Below are positions 38,148 through 46,417 of a DNA stretch of 64,000 nt, piece after piece (position 1 is the first letter of the stretch; each line of letters opens with the position of its first letter). The stretch is from assembly GCF_014281055.1 (NCBI RefSeq), contig NZ_JACRSE010000004.1, positions 423,743-487,742 on the forward strand, in the 5' to 3' direction. Below the pieces are notes generated by a model, which saw nothing but the letters and a program-made list of their open reading frames with translations, was not told the origin of the DNA and did no database searches. This DNA is from Fluviispira vulneris (GTDB lineage: Bacteria > Bdellovibrionota_B > Oligoflexia > Silvanigrellales > Silvanigrellaceae). The translations under genes and the position numbers were made by a program.

Positions 38148-41100
38148 TCATTGCAAACTAAAAGATTCGAAATTGCTAAATTTTGTACGTCGTCGCATTC
38201 TCTCCTTGACAAGATCTTGAAATTGCTTATCTATCTCGTTATCAAAATGAAAACTCGAAAATGCCCGCAGAGCATTATCAATATAATCGAGTTCAAGGTG
38301 GAGTAAAGTCTCTGCAACAAATGAACTCAATCCACCACGTTGCGCTGACAATTTTACGTTTCGCAGCTGAAACCTTAAAAACCCAGAGTTTTTTAGATCC
38401 CAAATATTTTTTAATGATATCATGGACACATTGCCAGGCAAGCCTTCCTTCAACAATTCCTCCTTATGAAATTGTAATAATACATGTGCTTCCGAAGTCA
38501 CATAAGCAATAAGGAGCTTTGCATGAGAAGAAAATTCCCAAGAATTCAAGCCTTCTAAATCTAGCAAACTAACATAGGGATTTTCAATCATTATGGCAAT
38601 GAATTCAAGAAAAACCGCAAAACTTTGCGCAGACATTTGATGATTAAGAGCTAAAGCACAATACATTTCATCACTCTCTTCACCACTGGAAAGTCCTTGA
38701 GCCACATTTCTGAGTCGGTCAGGCAGCTCTGCAAACTTTGAATGCACTAGGGTAAAGAGAAATTTAACCTCATGAGTGTTCAAAACTGGCCAGTCTTCAA
38801 GGGTTTTTTCCTGCAAAATCGGGCTTTCTTTTACTGCCAAAGGTCGATTTACAGAAAAAGACTTTTTCCCCATTTCGTTGCGCAAACTTGAAACGGTCAT
38901 ATTTGAAAAATATCTTTCGCACAAAAAACTCAAAACTTCATTTTGAGTAGATTGATCTGGATGCAAAGCAACTAAAGCAAGAACTTGTTCTTTCACTAAA
39001 CTTAAAAATCGCTCTGGTTGAGAATTTGATTCAACTAACAACCATTCACAAATTTTATGTAACAAAGGTATACGCTGTTCTGTTAATTTAAAAAACCGTT
39101 CGACTCCAAACTTATGGATGAATTCATCAGGATCTTTCCCAACAGGAAGAAGCATATATTCTAAATCGACGCCAGAGTAAGGAAAAGCCACTGAAAAAGA
39201 TCTTTTCGCTGCATTTTGACCCGCTTGATCACTATCAAAACATAGGACGATTCTTTTTGTCACTTTAGTTAAGATTTCCATATGCGCTTGAGTCAAAGCT
39301 GTACCCATAACAGCAACTGTGTTAGTGACGCCCGCATTGACCAAAGATATACAATCCATATATCCTTCAACAACAATAACATACCCATAGCTGACTATCG
39401 ATTTTAAAGCACCATAAAAATGAAATAAAATTTTTGACTTTGCAAATAAATCAGATTCTGGTGAATTAATATATTTTGGCATTTCTTTTGCTTGCAATGC
39501 TTGGTTTTTAAAAAAAAGTCGACCAGCTAATGCCACGGGAGTTCCATCTGTTCCATATATTGGAATTATAATTCGATCATGAAAAAGATCGAAATATTTT
39601 CCCTGACTCATTCTCGGTTTTATGAGACCCAATTTTAACGGTGTTTCAGAAACAATAATATTATTTTCAACTTTACGAGATAGATCATTGCTTCCAGGGC
39701 AAAAACCCAAATTCCACGCAATGATTTGCTCATGGGAAATGCCTCTTTCTAAAAGATAAACTTGCGCTTCTTTGCCTTTCTCGGACATTAAAATTTTATG
39801 GTAAAAAAGAATTGTCTTATGTAAAAAATCTTTTTCACTCGCAATTTTATTTAAATTATTTTCAGGAATGACATCCACTTTTTCAACTGATTTTATGCTC
39901 AATTGATCCTTACTTTTTTCTTCTTTTTTTAAATAATTAATTTCTTTATTTTCTTTTTTGAAATTTAAGTCATACTTATTTCTGCTTTGTGCTTGAAATA
40001 AAATTTCTTTAGCTGAACCAAAATAAATGCGACTCAAATTATCCAAAATTCTATTTTTTCGCTCAAAATCTTCTATTTTGTTCAAAACAGGTATTATAAA
40101 TTTCTTAAATTCTTCTATTTTTTGAGATTCAGACACATGCTCAGCATAAATTACTTTTTCTGTTACTTCATTTATTACAAATTTTATTTGGGAAAGCCAT
40201 TTTTGCAATCCATTATCGTCATAGTTTGTTAAGAAATTTCTCAATCCACCTGCCGTTTTTGGAAATTTTAATATCTGTAAAGTAATGTCTTCTAGATGAA
40301 TATTATCAACAAAAGTTTTCCACAAAAATGAATTACAAGCTTTGGAATCCTCGAGAACCAAGGTAACTACAGGCACTCTTTTGGCAAAGATTTTCGTTAA
40401 ATTTAAATCCAATTTTTCACCGATACATACCACTGTATTTGCAATATTTCTTTGCGCTAAAAAAAGAAAATCAACTAGGTTTGTCACAACAAATAATTGC
40501 TTTGCTTTTGCTGCATGGGAACGTGCATTTTGCCAATTCATTACTGGTAAAAAAGATTTTGGATAGGGAGTGTATTGCTCTAAATCTGTAAATAGCTGCA
40601 GACAATCTTCTTCCGTTTTAATGGATTCAATCGCAATTTTTTTTGAAAAAAGAAAGCCAGTTATTTTTCCGCTGTCTTTATAAATTGGAAATACCAGACG
40701 TTCAGATAAATCAAACGGTTTATAATTGCCAAACTCTCTTTTACTAAAAAAATCATGACAAGCCTGCGCTGATCCAGAATAGCCATAATCAAATTTTCGT
40801 TGGTCTATTAAAAACAAATAGAATGCACTGTTTTCTTTTTCTGCATTTTTAAGCAGTAATAAAAGATTTTCTTTAAAAAAAGCTTCCATATCCATAAGGT
40901 TTTTATTCTGCTTCTCAAAAAAAGCAGCACTCAAATGACTCTTAGGATCTTGATCGCTTGGGCTTTCATACTCTAAGGGAAGTTGATACATTTCAGCTAA
41001 ACTTTGCACAGCCTCACGAAAAGAAGCACCTGTCCTATGCATTTCATAATCAATTAAGTTGCCGTGCGCTTTGCAAGCAAAACAATGATAGTTATCTGTA

Positions 41101-41252
41101 TAAATGCATAAACTTGGGGATGTATCTTGGTGAAATGGACATTTGGCAACAGAATGACTGCCCGAACGCTTAACTTCTAAGTAGCGTTTGAGGTGATCTG
41201 GTAAGTTAACGGTATCAATAATATTCTGAATAGATTGCTTGCGAAGCCTCAA
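38148..41252 (-). CDS. dnaG: DNA primase DnaG with a degenerate duplicated catalytic core
   Basis: Primase makes RNA primers for replication. The 1,034-residue protein is far longer than the usual 580-660. Residues 38-60 hold the zinc finger (Cys38, His41, Cys57, Cys60). The active polymerase core lies at about 475-790 with FHDRIIIPIYGTDG, VVEGYMD (Glu629, Asp633) and CFDSDQAGQNAA (Asp673, Asp675). Residues about 120-425 look like an earlier copy: SERLVFPIYKDSGKITGF, LFVVTNLVDFLF and VTLVLEDSKACNSF align in order and spacing, but the TOPRIM acidic residues are mostly lost. Translation starts at TTG 41252 behind GGTGAGG. The C-terminal helicase-binding part follows. Confidence 0.93.
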   Translation of the reverse strand: MRLRKQSIQNIIDTVNLPDHLKRYLEVKRSGSHSVAKCPFHQDTSPSLCIYTDNYHCFACKAHGNLIDYEMHRTGASFREAVQSLAEMYQLPLEYESPSDQDPKSHLSAAFFEKQNKNLMDMEAFFKENLLLLLKNAEKENSAFYLFLIDQRKFDYGYSGSAQACHDFFSKREFGNYKPFDLSERLVFPIYKDSGKITGFLFSKKIAIESIKTEEDCLQLFTDLEQYTPYPKSFLPVMNWQNARSHAAKAKQLFVVTNLVDFLFLAQRNIANTVVCIGEKLDLNLTKIFAKRVPVVTLVLEDSKACNSFLWKTFVDNIHLEDITLQILKFPKTAGGLRNFLTNYDDNGLQKWLSQIKFVINEVTEKVIYAEHVSESQKIEEFKKFIIPVLNKIEDFERKNRILDNLSRIYFGSAKEILFQAQSRNKYDLNFKKENKEINYLKKEEKSKDQLSIKSVEKVDVIPENNLNKIASEKDFLHKTILFYHKILMSEKGKEAQVYLLERGISHEQIIAWNLGFCPGSNDLSRKVENNIIVSETPLKLGLIKPRMSQGKYFDLFHDRIIIPIYGTDGTPVALAGRLFFKNQALQAKEMPKYINSPESDLFAKSKILFHFYGALKSIVSYGYVIVVEGYMDCISLVNAGVTNTVAVMGTALTQAHMEILTKVTKRIVLCFDSDQAGQNAAKRSFSVAFPYSGVDLEYMLLPVGKDPDEFIHKFGVERFFKLTEQRIPLLHKICEWLLVESNSQPERFLSLVKEQVLALVALHPDQSTQNEVLSFLCERYFSNMTVSSLRNEMGKKSFSVNRPLAVKESPILQEKTLEDWPVLNTHEVKFLFTLVHSKFAELPDRLRNVAQGLSSGEESDEMYCALALNHQMSAQSFAVFLEFIAIMIENPYVSLLDLEGLNSWEFSSHAKLLIAYVTSEAHVLLQFHKEELLKEGLPGNVSMISLKNIWDLKNSGFLRFQLRNVKLSAQRGGLSSFVAETLLHLELDYIDNALRAFSSFHFDNEIDKQFQDLVKERMRRRTKFSNFESFSLQ

Positions 41253-41330
41253 ATAAGAACCTCACCATTTGTTGAAGTTTTTCTTCTCCACTCCGAGGAG
41301 TTTGAACCTATCACACTTTGAGCACTTAGG

Positions 41331-41368
41331 AAAAAAAAGAGAGAGCCGTTTTTCACAACTCTCTCTTT
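41331..41368 (-). terminator. Intrinsic terminator after rpsU
   Basis: On the minus strand AAAGAGAGAG pairs with CTCTCTCTTT, followed by a run of eight T. It lies 35 bases after the rpsU stop and before dnaG, matching the partial terminator known between rpsU and dnaG in other bacteria. Confidence 0.8.
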
Positions 41369-41402
41369 CTTTAAAGCTCTCTTTTAGCTCAACAAAGACT
41401 CA

Positions 41403-41600
41403 TTAAGCCATGAGTTTCTTTTGTTTTTTTAGAGCGCGCTTACGAGCAGCCATACGTTTTCTCTTGATTTTAACAGAGGGTTTTTCATAGTGCTCACGTT
41501 TGCGAATTTCAGAGAGAATACCTGCTTTTTCGCATTGCTTCTTAAAACGACGCATCGCGCTTTCAAAGGTTTCACCTTCTTTAATCTTTACAACTGGCAT
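41403..41600 (-). CDS. rpsU: Small ribosomal subunit protein bS21
   Basis: The 65-residue basic protein [18 protein letters not shown]... with [18 protein letters not shown] and a Lys/Arg-rich tail is bS21, which helps mRNA binding on the 30S subunit. The ATG at 41600 is chosen because AAGGGGGGTG lies just upstream; the longer reading to 41636 has no such site. It heads the rpsU-dnaG-rpoD macromolecular synthesis order. Confidence 0.96.
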   Translation of the reverse strand: MPVVKIKEGETFESAMRRFKKQCEKAGILSEIRKREHYEKPSVKIKRKRMAARKRALKKQKKLMA

Positions 41601-41680
41601 ATTGTTCACCCCCCTTCTATATAATCTTCCGAGCATTAAGCCTCAGCCCTGAGCTCGAGAGGAGTGCATATCTTATAATT

Positions 41681-43414
41681 TCAAGAATGACAAGGGTTGA
41701 TTGGAGGATTTTGCGGAGAAAAGTATATTTTGTTCTGTTCAACGTGCAAACGTACATTGGCCAATTTCAGCAGCGATTGATCATGTGAAGCAACAATAAC
41801 TATGCTGTTTTCCTGTCTCAGCCGCTCAATCACCTGCAGAATTTTTTCTTTGCTTTCGCTATCAAGACCACTTGTAGGCTCATCGAAGAGATAGATTGAC
41901 GCTTTTCGCAGCATAGCACGTGCTACCTCAAGTCTTTGTATCTGTCCGCCAGACAGTCCTCCCAAATATTCGTCAAGATCGGTTTCAAACCCTCGGGCAA
42001 AATACTTGAGGGAAGACAGCAAGCCCACCTCTGAGAGGGTTTTATTGAGCTCTTCTGCACTGCTATCAATGGAATCACAACAGAGGTTTTCCCGAATACT
42101 CCCCTTTAATAAAAAAGGTCTCTGGCCAATATGCGCTATTTGAGCATCTGCAATTCCCTGAACTGAATTCTTTATTACTATGGAGCCTTGTGTGGGAGCA
42201 TAAAGCCCACCAATAAGATGGAGTAGAGTTGACTTTCCACCCCCAGATTCCCCGGAAATTCCATAAATTTTCCCCGATTCAAAAGATAAATTCAGCTCAG
42301 AAAATAACCAGCGCTTTTCCCCTTCGGTAGCAAATGGAAAACGAAACCAAATATTATTTAATTCTAACAATGTACTTGTTGAAGCTACGGAATTTGTATT
42401 TGCTATATTATGAGAATAGGAACTCAGAAAAGTCATAGGCTTTTCCCCTGCCTCGAGCATTCTCTTTATGCGCTCGATTGAAGTCGCAGATTTTTCCAGC
42501 TCAAAGAAAAACTCTATCATGCGATCCGCAGAAATAAATAACTCTCGTGATAATAAAAATAACAAAAATAGCTTAACAAAGGATAGAGTACCTTTTGGGT
42601 AATAATAATTCAGCATTAATATAACTAATATCGTTACAAAACTCACAATGGCAGTAAATATAGATATTTTTCCATGAGTTGTATATATATAATCATTCTG
42701 TTTCTTTAAGTTCTCCGATGCACCATTGTATTTTAATTGATACATATTGACAAAACGATTCATGCGAATAGAAGAGGCATTGTCTATGATCTGATGATAA
42801 AAAGCGGTTAATTTATCAAATGCGCTATACAATCCCGGAAGAGTCGCTTCGAGTCTGACCTGATTGATTTTGCGAAAACTAAGAATAACGGCTAGTGCAA
42901 GAATTTCTATAAATATCGTTCGCAAATCCAAGAAAGCAATTAATACGCAGGAAAGAATAAAGCGGATGAGCAAACTGAAGTTCGGCAATAACTTTTTGGT
43001 ATTAAACTGCGCAACCAAGTATGAGTCTTTTGTATAGACTGATGTATAATATCCTTTGTCATGTTGCGAAAAGGAATCATATGGCATTGTCAAAATAGCT
43101 AAAGCCAGCCTTGCCTTTATAAAAACCTGCATTCTTTGAAAACACAATTCGGTTAATTGCATAATCAATGGATTTAATATCGTAATGGCAAAATAAATAA
43201 CGATAAGAGGAATAATAAATACGCTCGTCGCGTACTTTGTCAGCTCGCCGCCAGCTATCCCCATGCGATCATATTGAAAAATAAAAACACACTTCCCAAG
43301 AAAAGCCTCCACCAATAAAAGTGCAAAATAAAAATAAAGATATGAACTCTTATTTTCTAATAACAATTTGATAGAAAAATATATTGCGCTCTTTATTTTC
43401 GAGAAGTTTTTCAT
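41681..43414 (-). CDS. ABC exporter, fused membrane and ATPase domains
   Basis: The 577-residue protein has an N-terminal membrane domain with about six helices (residues 20-310) and a C-terminal nucleotide-binding domain with Walker A GISGESGGGKST, signature LGGLSGGQIQR, Walker B IYLFDEPTSGLD and H-loop VASHDQ. This is the half-transporter layout of MsbA/HlyB-type exporters that act as homodimers or paired heterodimers. There is no N-terminal peptidase domain. No accessory or substrate gene is adjacent, so the cargo is unknown. A weak AGG precedes the ATG. Confidence 0.88.
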   Translation of the reverse strand: MKNFSKIKSAIYFSIKLLLENKSSYLYFYFALLLVEAFLGKCVFIFQYDRMGIAGGELTKYATSVFIIPLIVIYFAITILNPLIMQLTELCFQRMQVFIKARLALAILTMPYDSFSQHDKGYYTSVYTKDSYLVAQFNTKKLLPNFSLLIRFILSCVLIAFLDLRTIFIEILALAVILSFRKINQVRLEATLPGLYSAFDKLTAFYHQIIDNASSIRMNRFVNMYQLKYNGASENLKKQNDYIYTTHGKISIFTAIVSFVTILVILMLNYYYPKGTLSFVKLFLLFLLSRELFISADRMIEFFFELEKSATSIERIKRMLEAGEKPMTFLSSYSHNIANTNSVASTSTLLELNNIWFRFPFATEGEKRWLFSELNLSFESGKIYGISGESGGGKSTLLHLIGGLYAPTQGSIVIKNSVQGIADAQIAHIGQRPFLLKGSIRENLCCDSIDSSAEELNKTLSEVGLLSSLKYFARGFETDLDEYLGGLSGGQIQRLEVARAMLRKASIYLFDEPTSGLDSESKEKILQVIERLRQENSIVIVASHDQSLLKLANVRLHVEQNKIYFSPQNPPINPCHS

Positions 43415-43809
43415 ATTTAACCTAATTATTTTCGGAAAGATTAAATTTATGAAATTTAGTTTAATTCATTTACGAAATAAATCAACAATAAATATTCTTG
43501 CTCAAAAAAATAGACGTTCTTTTATTCATAACTCTCATTTTTCACAAATATAATTTTCCTATCTTCTGTAAATTTAAGTTGAATAGGCAAATTTCTTTTA
43601 GAAGAGAGAGATATATTATAACGAATAACTTGGGCAACGGAAACTTCTTCGAAGCAAACCCTTTGCCGCTAACCCCCCACTAAAGTTGACAAAACATAAT
43701 ATCGATTGTACTTTTTATAAAATTTCATTTAGAATTTCTGTGATTTATTTTTTCTAAATGACATCGAAAAAATCTCCATAAAAATATTTTGAGTTTAAAG
43801 GAGATCTAT
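43415..43809. other. Intergenic region with a candidate promoter
   Basis: TTGACA (43686-43691) and TACTTT (43709-43714) are 17 bases apart and lie about 95 bases before the membrane coiled-coil gene. No gene is supported in the rest. Confidence 0.4.
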
Positions 43810-44637
43810 TTGAGATTATTTATATTTGGTTTTGTATTTGCTATTATAGTCTTTTTTATTATTAATCGATTTAATAAAAAAGACAAAAAAAGCACCTATA
43901 ATACCTCTGTAAAAGAAATAGAAACTAAAAAACCAGTGGTCTCGGAATATGACGAGATCAAAAATTAATTTGTTCAATTACAGGAAAATCTAAAAAATGA
44001 TTTGAAGCTTATGGAAAGCGCCATTCATGAACTCAGTCTTATAAGAGATGAAAAAGCAAAAAATCTGACAAATTTAACAAGTCGAAGTCAAGAGCTGCAA
44101 TTGATTTTAGCTGAACTGATCCAAACCTACAAATCAACAAAAGATGAGTCCCTAAAGCAAGAATATAGCAAATTGGCAAATGAAAGAGACAGTCTTCAGA
44201 AAAGAATCGAAGATATTCATGTCAATCTTGCAGAACAAAATGAATTGATCGATAATTATAATGAAAAAAAAGAACAGATACAGGCGAATTTAACTAACCT
44301 GAAAGAACATGAAAAAGAAACACTCTTAAATATAAACTCCTTTAAAAAAATTCAAGAGATTGAAAAAAATTTGAGCACGATTTCAGAAAATAATTATAAT
44401 AAAACGCTAGAAAAAGTTCAAGAATACAATGCGAAAATAAAAGCCACTGCAAAAATTTCTATCCAATTAAATCAAAAAAGCAACCAAACACTCGATGATG
44501 AATTGATGCTTTCTGGTGCTGATAATAAATACAATAATGAGTTCAAACAAAATTTAAAAATGGAGGAAATGTGGAATATAAATAAAGAAAAAAAGATTGA
44601 TACTGACAAGAATAGAGTGAACGATCTTTTTAGCTAA
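43810..44637 (+). pseudogene. Membrane-anchored coiled-coil protein interrupted by an in-frame TAA
   Basis: AAAGGAG at six bases precedes a TTG at 43810, which starts a 52-residue piece with one transmembrane helix (LFIFGFVFAIIVFFII) and a charged tail ending YDEIKN, then TAA at 43966-43968. The same frame continues without a break as FVQLQENLKNDLKLMES and about 220 residues of heptad-like coiled coil to the TAG at 44635. The second part has no ribosome site of its own. Read through, it would be a 275-residue anchored coiled-coil protein. CAA to TAA would explain the stop. Readthrough is possible but unproven. The VWA gene follows at once. Confidence 0.65.
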
Positions 44638-44649
44638 TTGGAGTTCATT

Positions 44650-45267
44650 ATGATAAAAACAGGAGATTTAAATATGAGAAATTATGTCGTAGTCATAGAT
44701 AGATCAGGATCCATGTCCGAACCCGTGAGCAAAAAAAATCCAACCACACGCTGGAATTATGCCAAAGAATCCGTGATTGCCCTAGCAAGAAAATGCGCAG
44801 AATATGATGCGGATGGAATTGATATTTATACGTTTAATAGAAGCTTCCAACGTTTCCCAAACACCACAGCCGATAAAGTTGTCGAAATATTCAATCAAGT
44901 CACACCCAATGGTGGAACAGATTTTGTTCCCGTTCTCACCGATGTTATTAACAATCATTTCAATCACTCAGACAAACCTACTTCAGTAATCGTTGTCACA
45001 GATGGGGAGCCAACAGATGGCGTGCAAGGGCAACGCAGTTTGGCTAATTTAATTCTCGAAACAAGCAAAAAAATAGAAAGTGACAATGAATTCGGAATTT
45101 CGTTTATCCAAATCGGAGATGACAAATACGCACGGGATTTCTTAAAAAAACTTGATGATGATATGGTCTCAATTGGCGCGAAGTTTGATATTTGCGATAC
45201 AAAAACCTGTGATGAAATAGAAAATATGTCACTCGATCAGGTTTTACTCGATATTGTGAACGACTAA
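44650..45267 (+). CDS. VWA-domain protein
   Basis: The 205-residue protein is essentially one von Willebrand factor A domain: YVVVIDRSGSM carries the MIDAS D-x-S-x-S site, GGTDFVPVL supplies the MIDAS threonine and VVTDGEPTDG the MIDAS aspartate. Such domains bind a divalent metal and partner proteins. There is no signal peptide, so it is probably cytoplasmic. GGAG precedes the ATG at 44650; an alternative start at 44674 also has AGGAG. The gene begins 12 bases after the coiled-coil frame, so the two probably form one functional unit, as VWA proteins often do with partners. Confidence 0.85.
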   Translation: MIKTGDLNMRNYVVVIDRSGSMSEPVSKKNPTTRWNYAKESVIALARKCAEYDADGIDIYTFNRSFQRFPNTTADKVVEIFNQVTPNGGTDFVPVLTDVINNHFNHSDKPTSVIVVTDGEPTDGVQGQRSLANLILETSKKIESDNEFGISFIQIGDDKYARDFLKKLDDDMVSIGAKFDICDTKTCDEIENMSLDQVLLDIVND

Positions 45268-45292
45268 ATTATTGAAAAATATTTGATAAATA

Positions 45293-45325
45293 AAAAAACC
45301 CTCTGGCGATTTATCCAGAGGGTTT
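45293..45325 (-). terminator. Intrinsic terminator of the orphan 5S rRNA gene
   Basis: AAACCCTCTGG and CCAGAGGGTTT form an 11-base-pair stem; on the minus strand it is followed by TTTTTTT. It lies nine bases after the 5S 3' end and may also serve the convergent VWA gene. Confidence 0.88.
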
Positions 45326-45333
45326 AAAATTTA

Positions 45334-45450
45334 AGGCTGCACAGAGCTACTCTCCCACACTTAAGAGTGCAGTACCATTGCCGCAGACGGGCTTGACTTC
45401 GGAGTTCGGAATGGGATCCGGTATTTCCCCGTCGCAATCAGCACAGCCAA
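45334..45450 (-). rRNA. rrf: 5S ribosomal RNA, orphan copy
   Basis: The minus strand reads a full 5S rRNA: GGCTGTGC at the 5' end, the conserved CCCATTCCGAACTCCGAAG loop, GGTACTGCACTC, and GAGAGTAGCTCTGTGCAGCC at the 3' end, whose termini pair. It differs at one base (45386) from the copy at 63694-63807. No 23S sequence lies upstream, so this copy stands alone with its own promoter and terminator. Confidence 0.93.
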
Positions 45451-45473
45451 AGCGATAAAACTTTGCTAAAAGG

Positions 45474-45502
45474 TAGTTAGCTGGCTTATGCGAATAAGTC
45501 AA
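45474..45502 (-). promoter_or_regulatory. Sigma-70-type promoter of the orphan 5S gene
   Basis: On the minus strand TTGACT (45502-45497) and TAACTA (45479-45474) are separated by exactly 17 bases, and end about 25 bases before the 5S 5' end. Confidence 0.5.
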
Positions 45503-45598
45503 GGACACAGAGGAGAAATTATAAAGTTGAATGAAATAATGCACTTATCCTAGACAATCAAAGCTTTAAAATTCTTCATTGAAACACCTAAAATTTAG

Positions 45599-45631
45599 TT
45601 TACTTTAATAAAGCAGTTTAGTATACTAAAC
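45599..45631 (+). promoter_or_regulatory. Promoter and palindromic operator of the HigBA-like module
   Basis: TTTACT (45599-45604) and TATACT (45622-45627) have a 17-base spacer. A perfect 16-base palindrome GTTTAGTATACTAAAC (45616-45631) covers the -10 box. This fits autorepression by the antitoxin. Confidence 0.65.
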
Positions 45632-45655
45632 TTAAACCGATAGGTAATATCAAGG

Positions 45656-45999
45656 ATGAAGAGTGATTATCGTGTGTTTTTTACGTAACAAATAATGGTG
45701 AAAAACCAGTTGCTAAGTGGATGAAAAAGTTAATTAAAGAAGACCGGTAATATTTAGGAGATTTATTACGAGATCTCGCATTAGATGGGCCATATTCGAG
45801 ACCAAAAGTTTTTAAGCATCTCGAAGGTGATTTATGGGAAATCAGAGACTTACGAACGGGAGCTGGTTACAGGATATACTTTGGTTTTGACGGCTTCAAT
45901 ATTGTTTGCTTGGTAGTAAATTCAGGTAATAAACAAAGCCAAAACAGGGATATTGAGTTAGCAAAAAGACGGCTAAAAAATGAGGTGCAACATGACTAA
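45656..45999 (+). pseudogene. HigB/Gp49-like toxin gene with frameshift and nonsense codon
   Basis: From the ATG at 45656 the frame reads KSDYRVFF and then breaks: after six T at 45677-45682 the family-like reading continues one frame over as VTNNGEKPVAKWMKKL. It then meets a TAA at 45748-45750 and continues YLGDLLRDLALDGPYS, KHLEGDLWEIRDLR, GYRIYFGFDG and AKRRLKNE to TAA 45997-45999. This is the PF05973-type RelE/HigB toxin fold, normally an mRNA-cleaving toxin. Two lesions make it inactive. The end overlaps the antitoxin start (ATGACTAA). Confidence 0.8.
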
Positions 46000-46327
46000 A
46001 ATGAATTTTAGCAAAAATGATTATGACAAATTTCAAACTTTAGATGAGCTTGAAAAAGAAATATTTTCTGAAGATGAAATAAGAGATATTCATACACGTG
46101 CTTTAAAAAGAGCAAAAGCTCGAAATGAAATGACCGAAGCTGTTTCAAAAGCGCTTATCCAATATATGGCGAGCCATCATATTGGATTTAATCAATTCAA
46201 AAAACAACTGCATATGAGCTCCGCAACTCTTGCAAAAATTCTTAAAGGCAATTCAAATCTCACGTTGGACACCATAGCTGAGATCAGCGAAGCCACAGGT
46301 CTTAAAATAAGCCTGCATATTGGCTAG
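45992..46327 (+). CDS. HigA-like antitoxin, XRE-type helix-turn-helix
   Basis: The 111-residue protein has an N-terminal charged arm and a C-terminal HTH domain with FNQFKKQLHMSSATLAKILKG and LTLDTIAEISEATGLK. This matches antitoxins of HigBA/Gp49-type modules, which sit after the toxin and repress the shared promoter. The start at 45992 is chosen because GAGGTG lies six bases upstream, inside the toxin tail. The toxin is broken, but this frame is intact, so it may persist as a repressor or as protection against a related toxin elsewhere. Confidence 0.82.
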   Translation: MTKMNFSKNDYDKFQTLDELEKEIFSEDEIRDIHTRALKRAKARNEMTEAVSKALIQYMASHHIGFNQFKKQLHMSSATLAKILKGNSNLTLDTIAEISEATGLKISLHIG

Positions 46328-46417
46328 TTTATATAAACCTGCCTCTAAAAAAGCCTCATATACCCTCCCTTTCAGACGATAACACTCTGATGTGATAATC
46401 AGGTTGTGGATGCAAAT

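Noticed and set aside
41681..43414. Export partner of the 24-residue peptide in the ABC exporter gene
   Set aside because: It lies 25 kb away, has no peptidase domain and no shared regulation is visible.
44782..44967. Open frames opposite the VWA gene and many others opposite rho, rpoD and the 28-30 kb genes
   Set aside because: They are shadows of real genes; they lack ribosome sites and family resemblance.
45347..45544. Open frames across both 5S rRNA genes
   Set aside because: The sequence is structural RNA; the similar peptides in both copies only reflect 5S identity.
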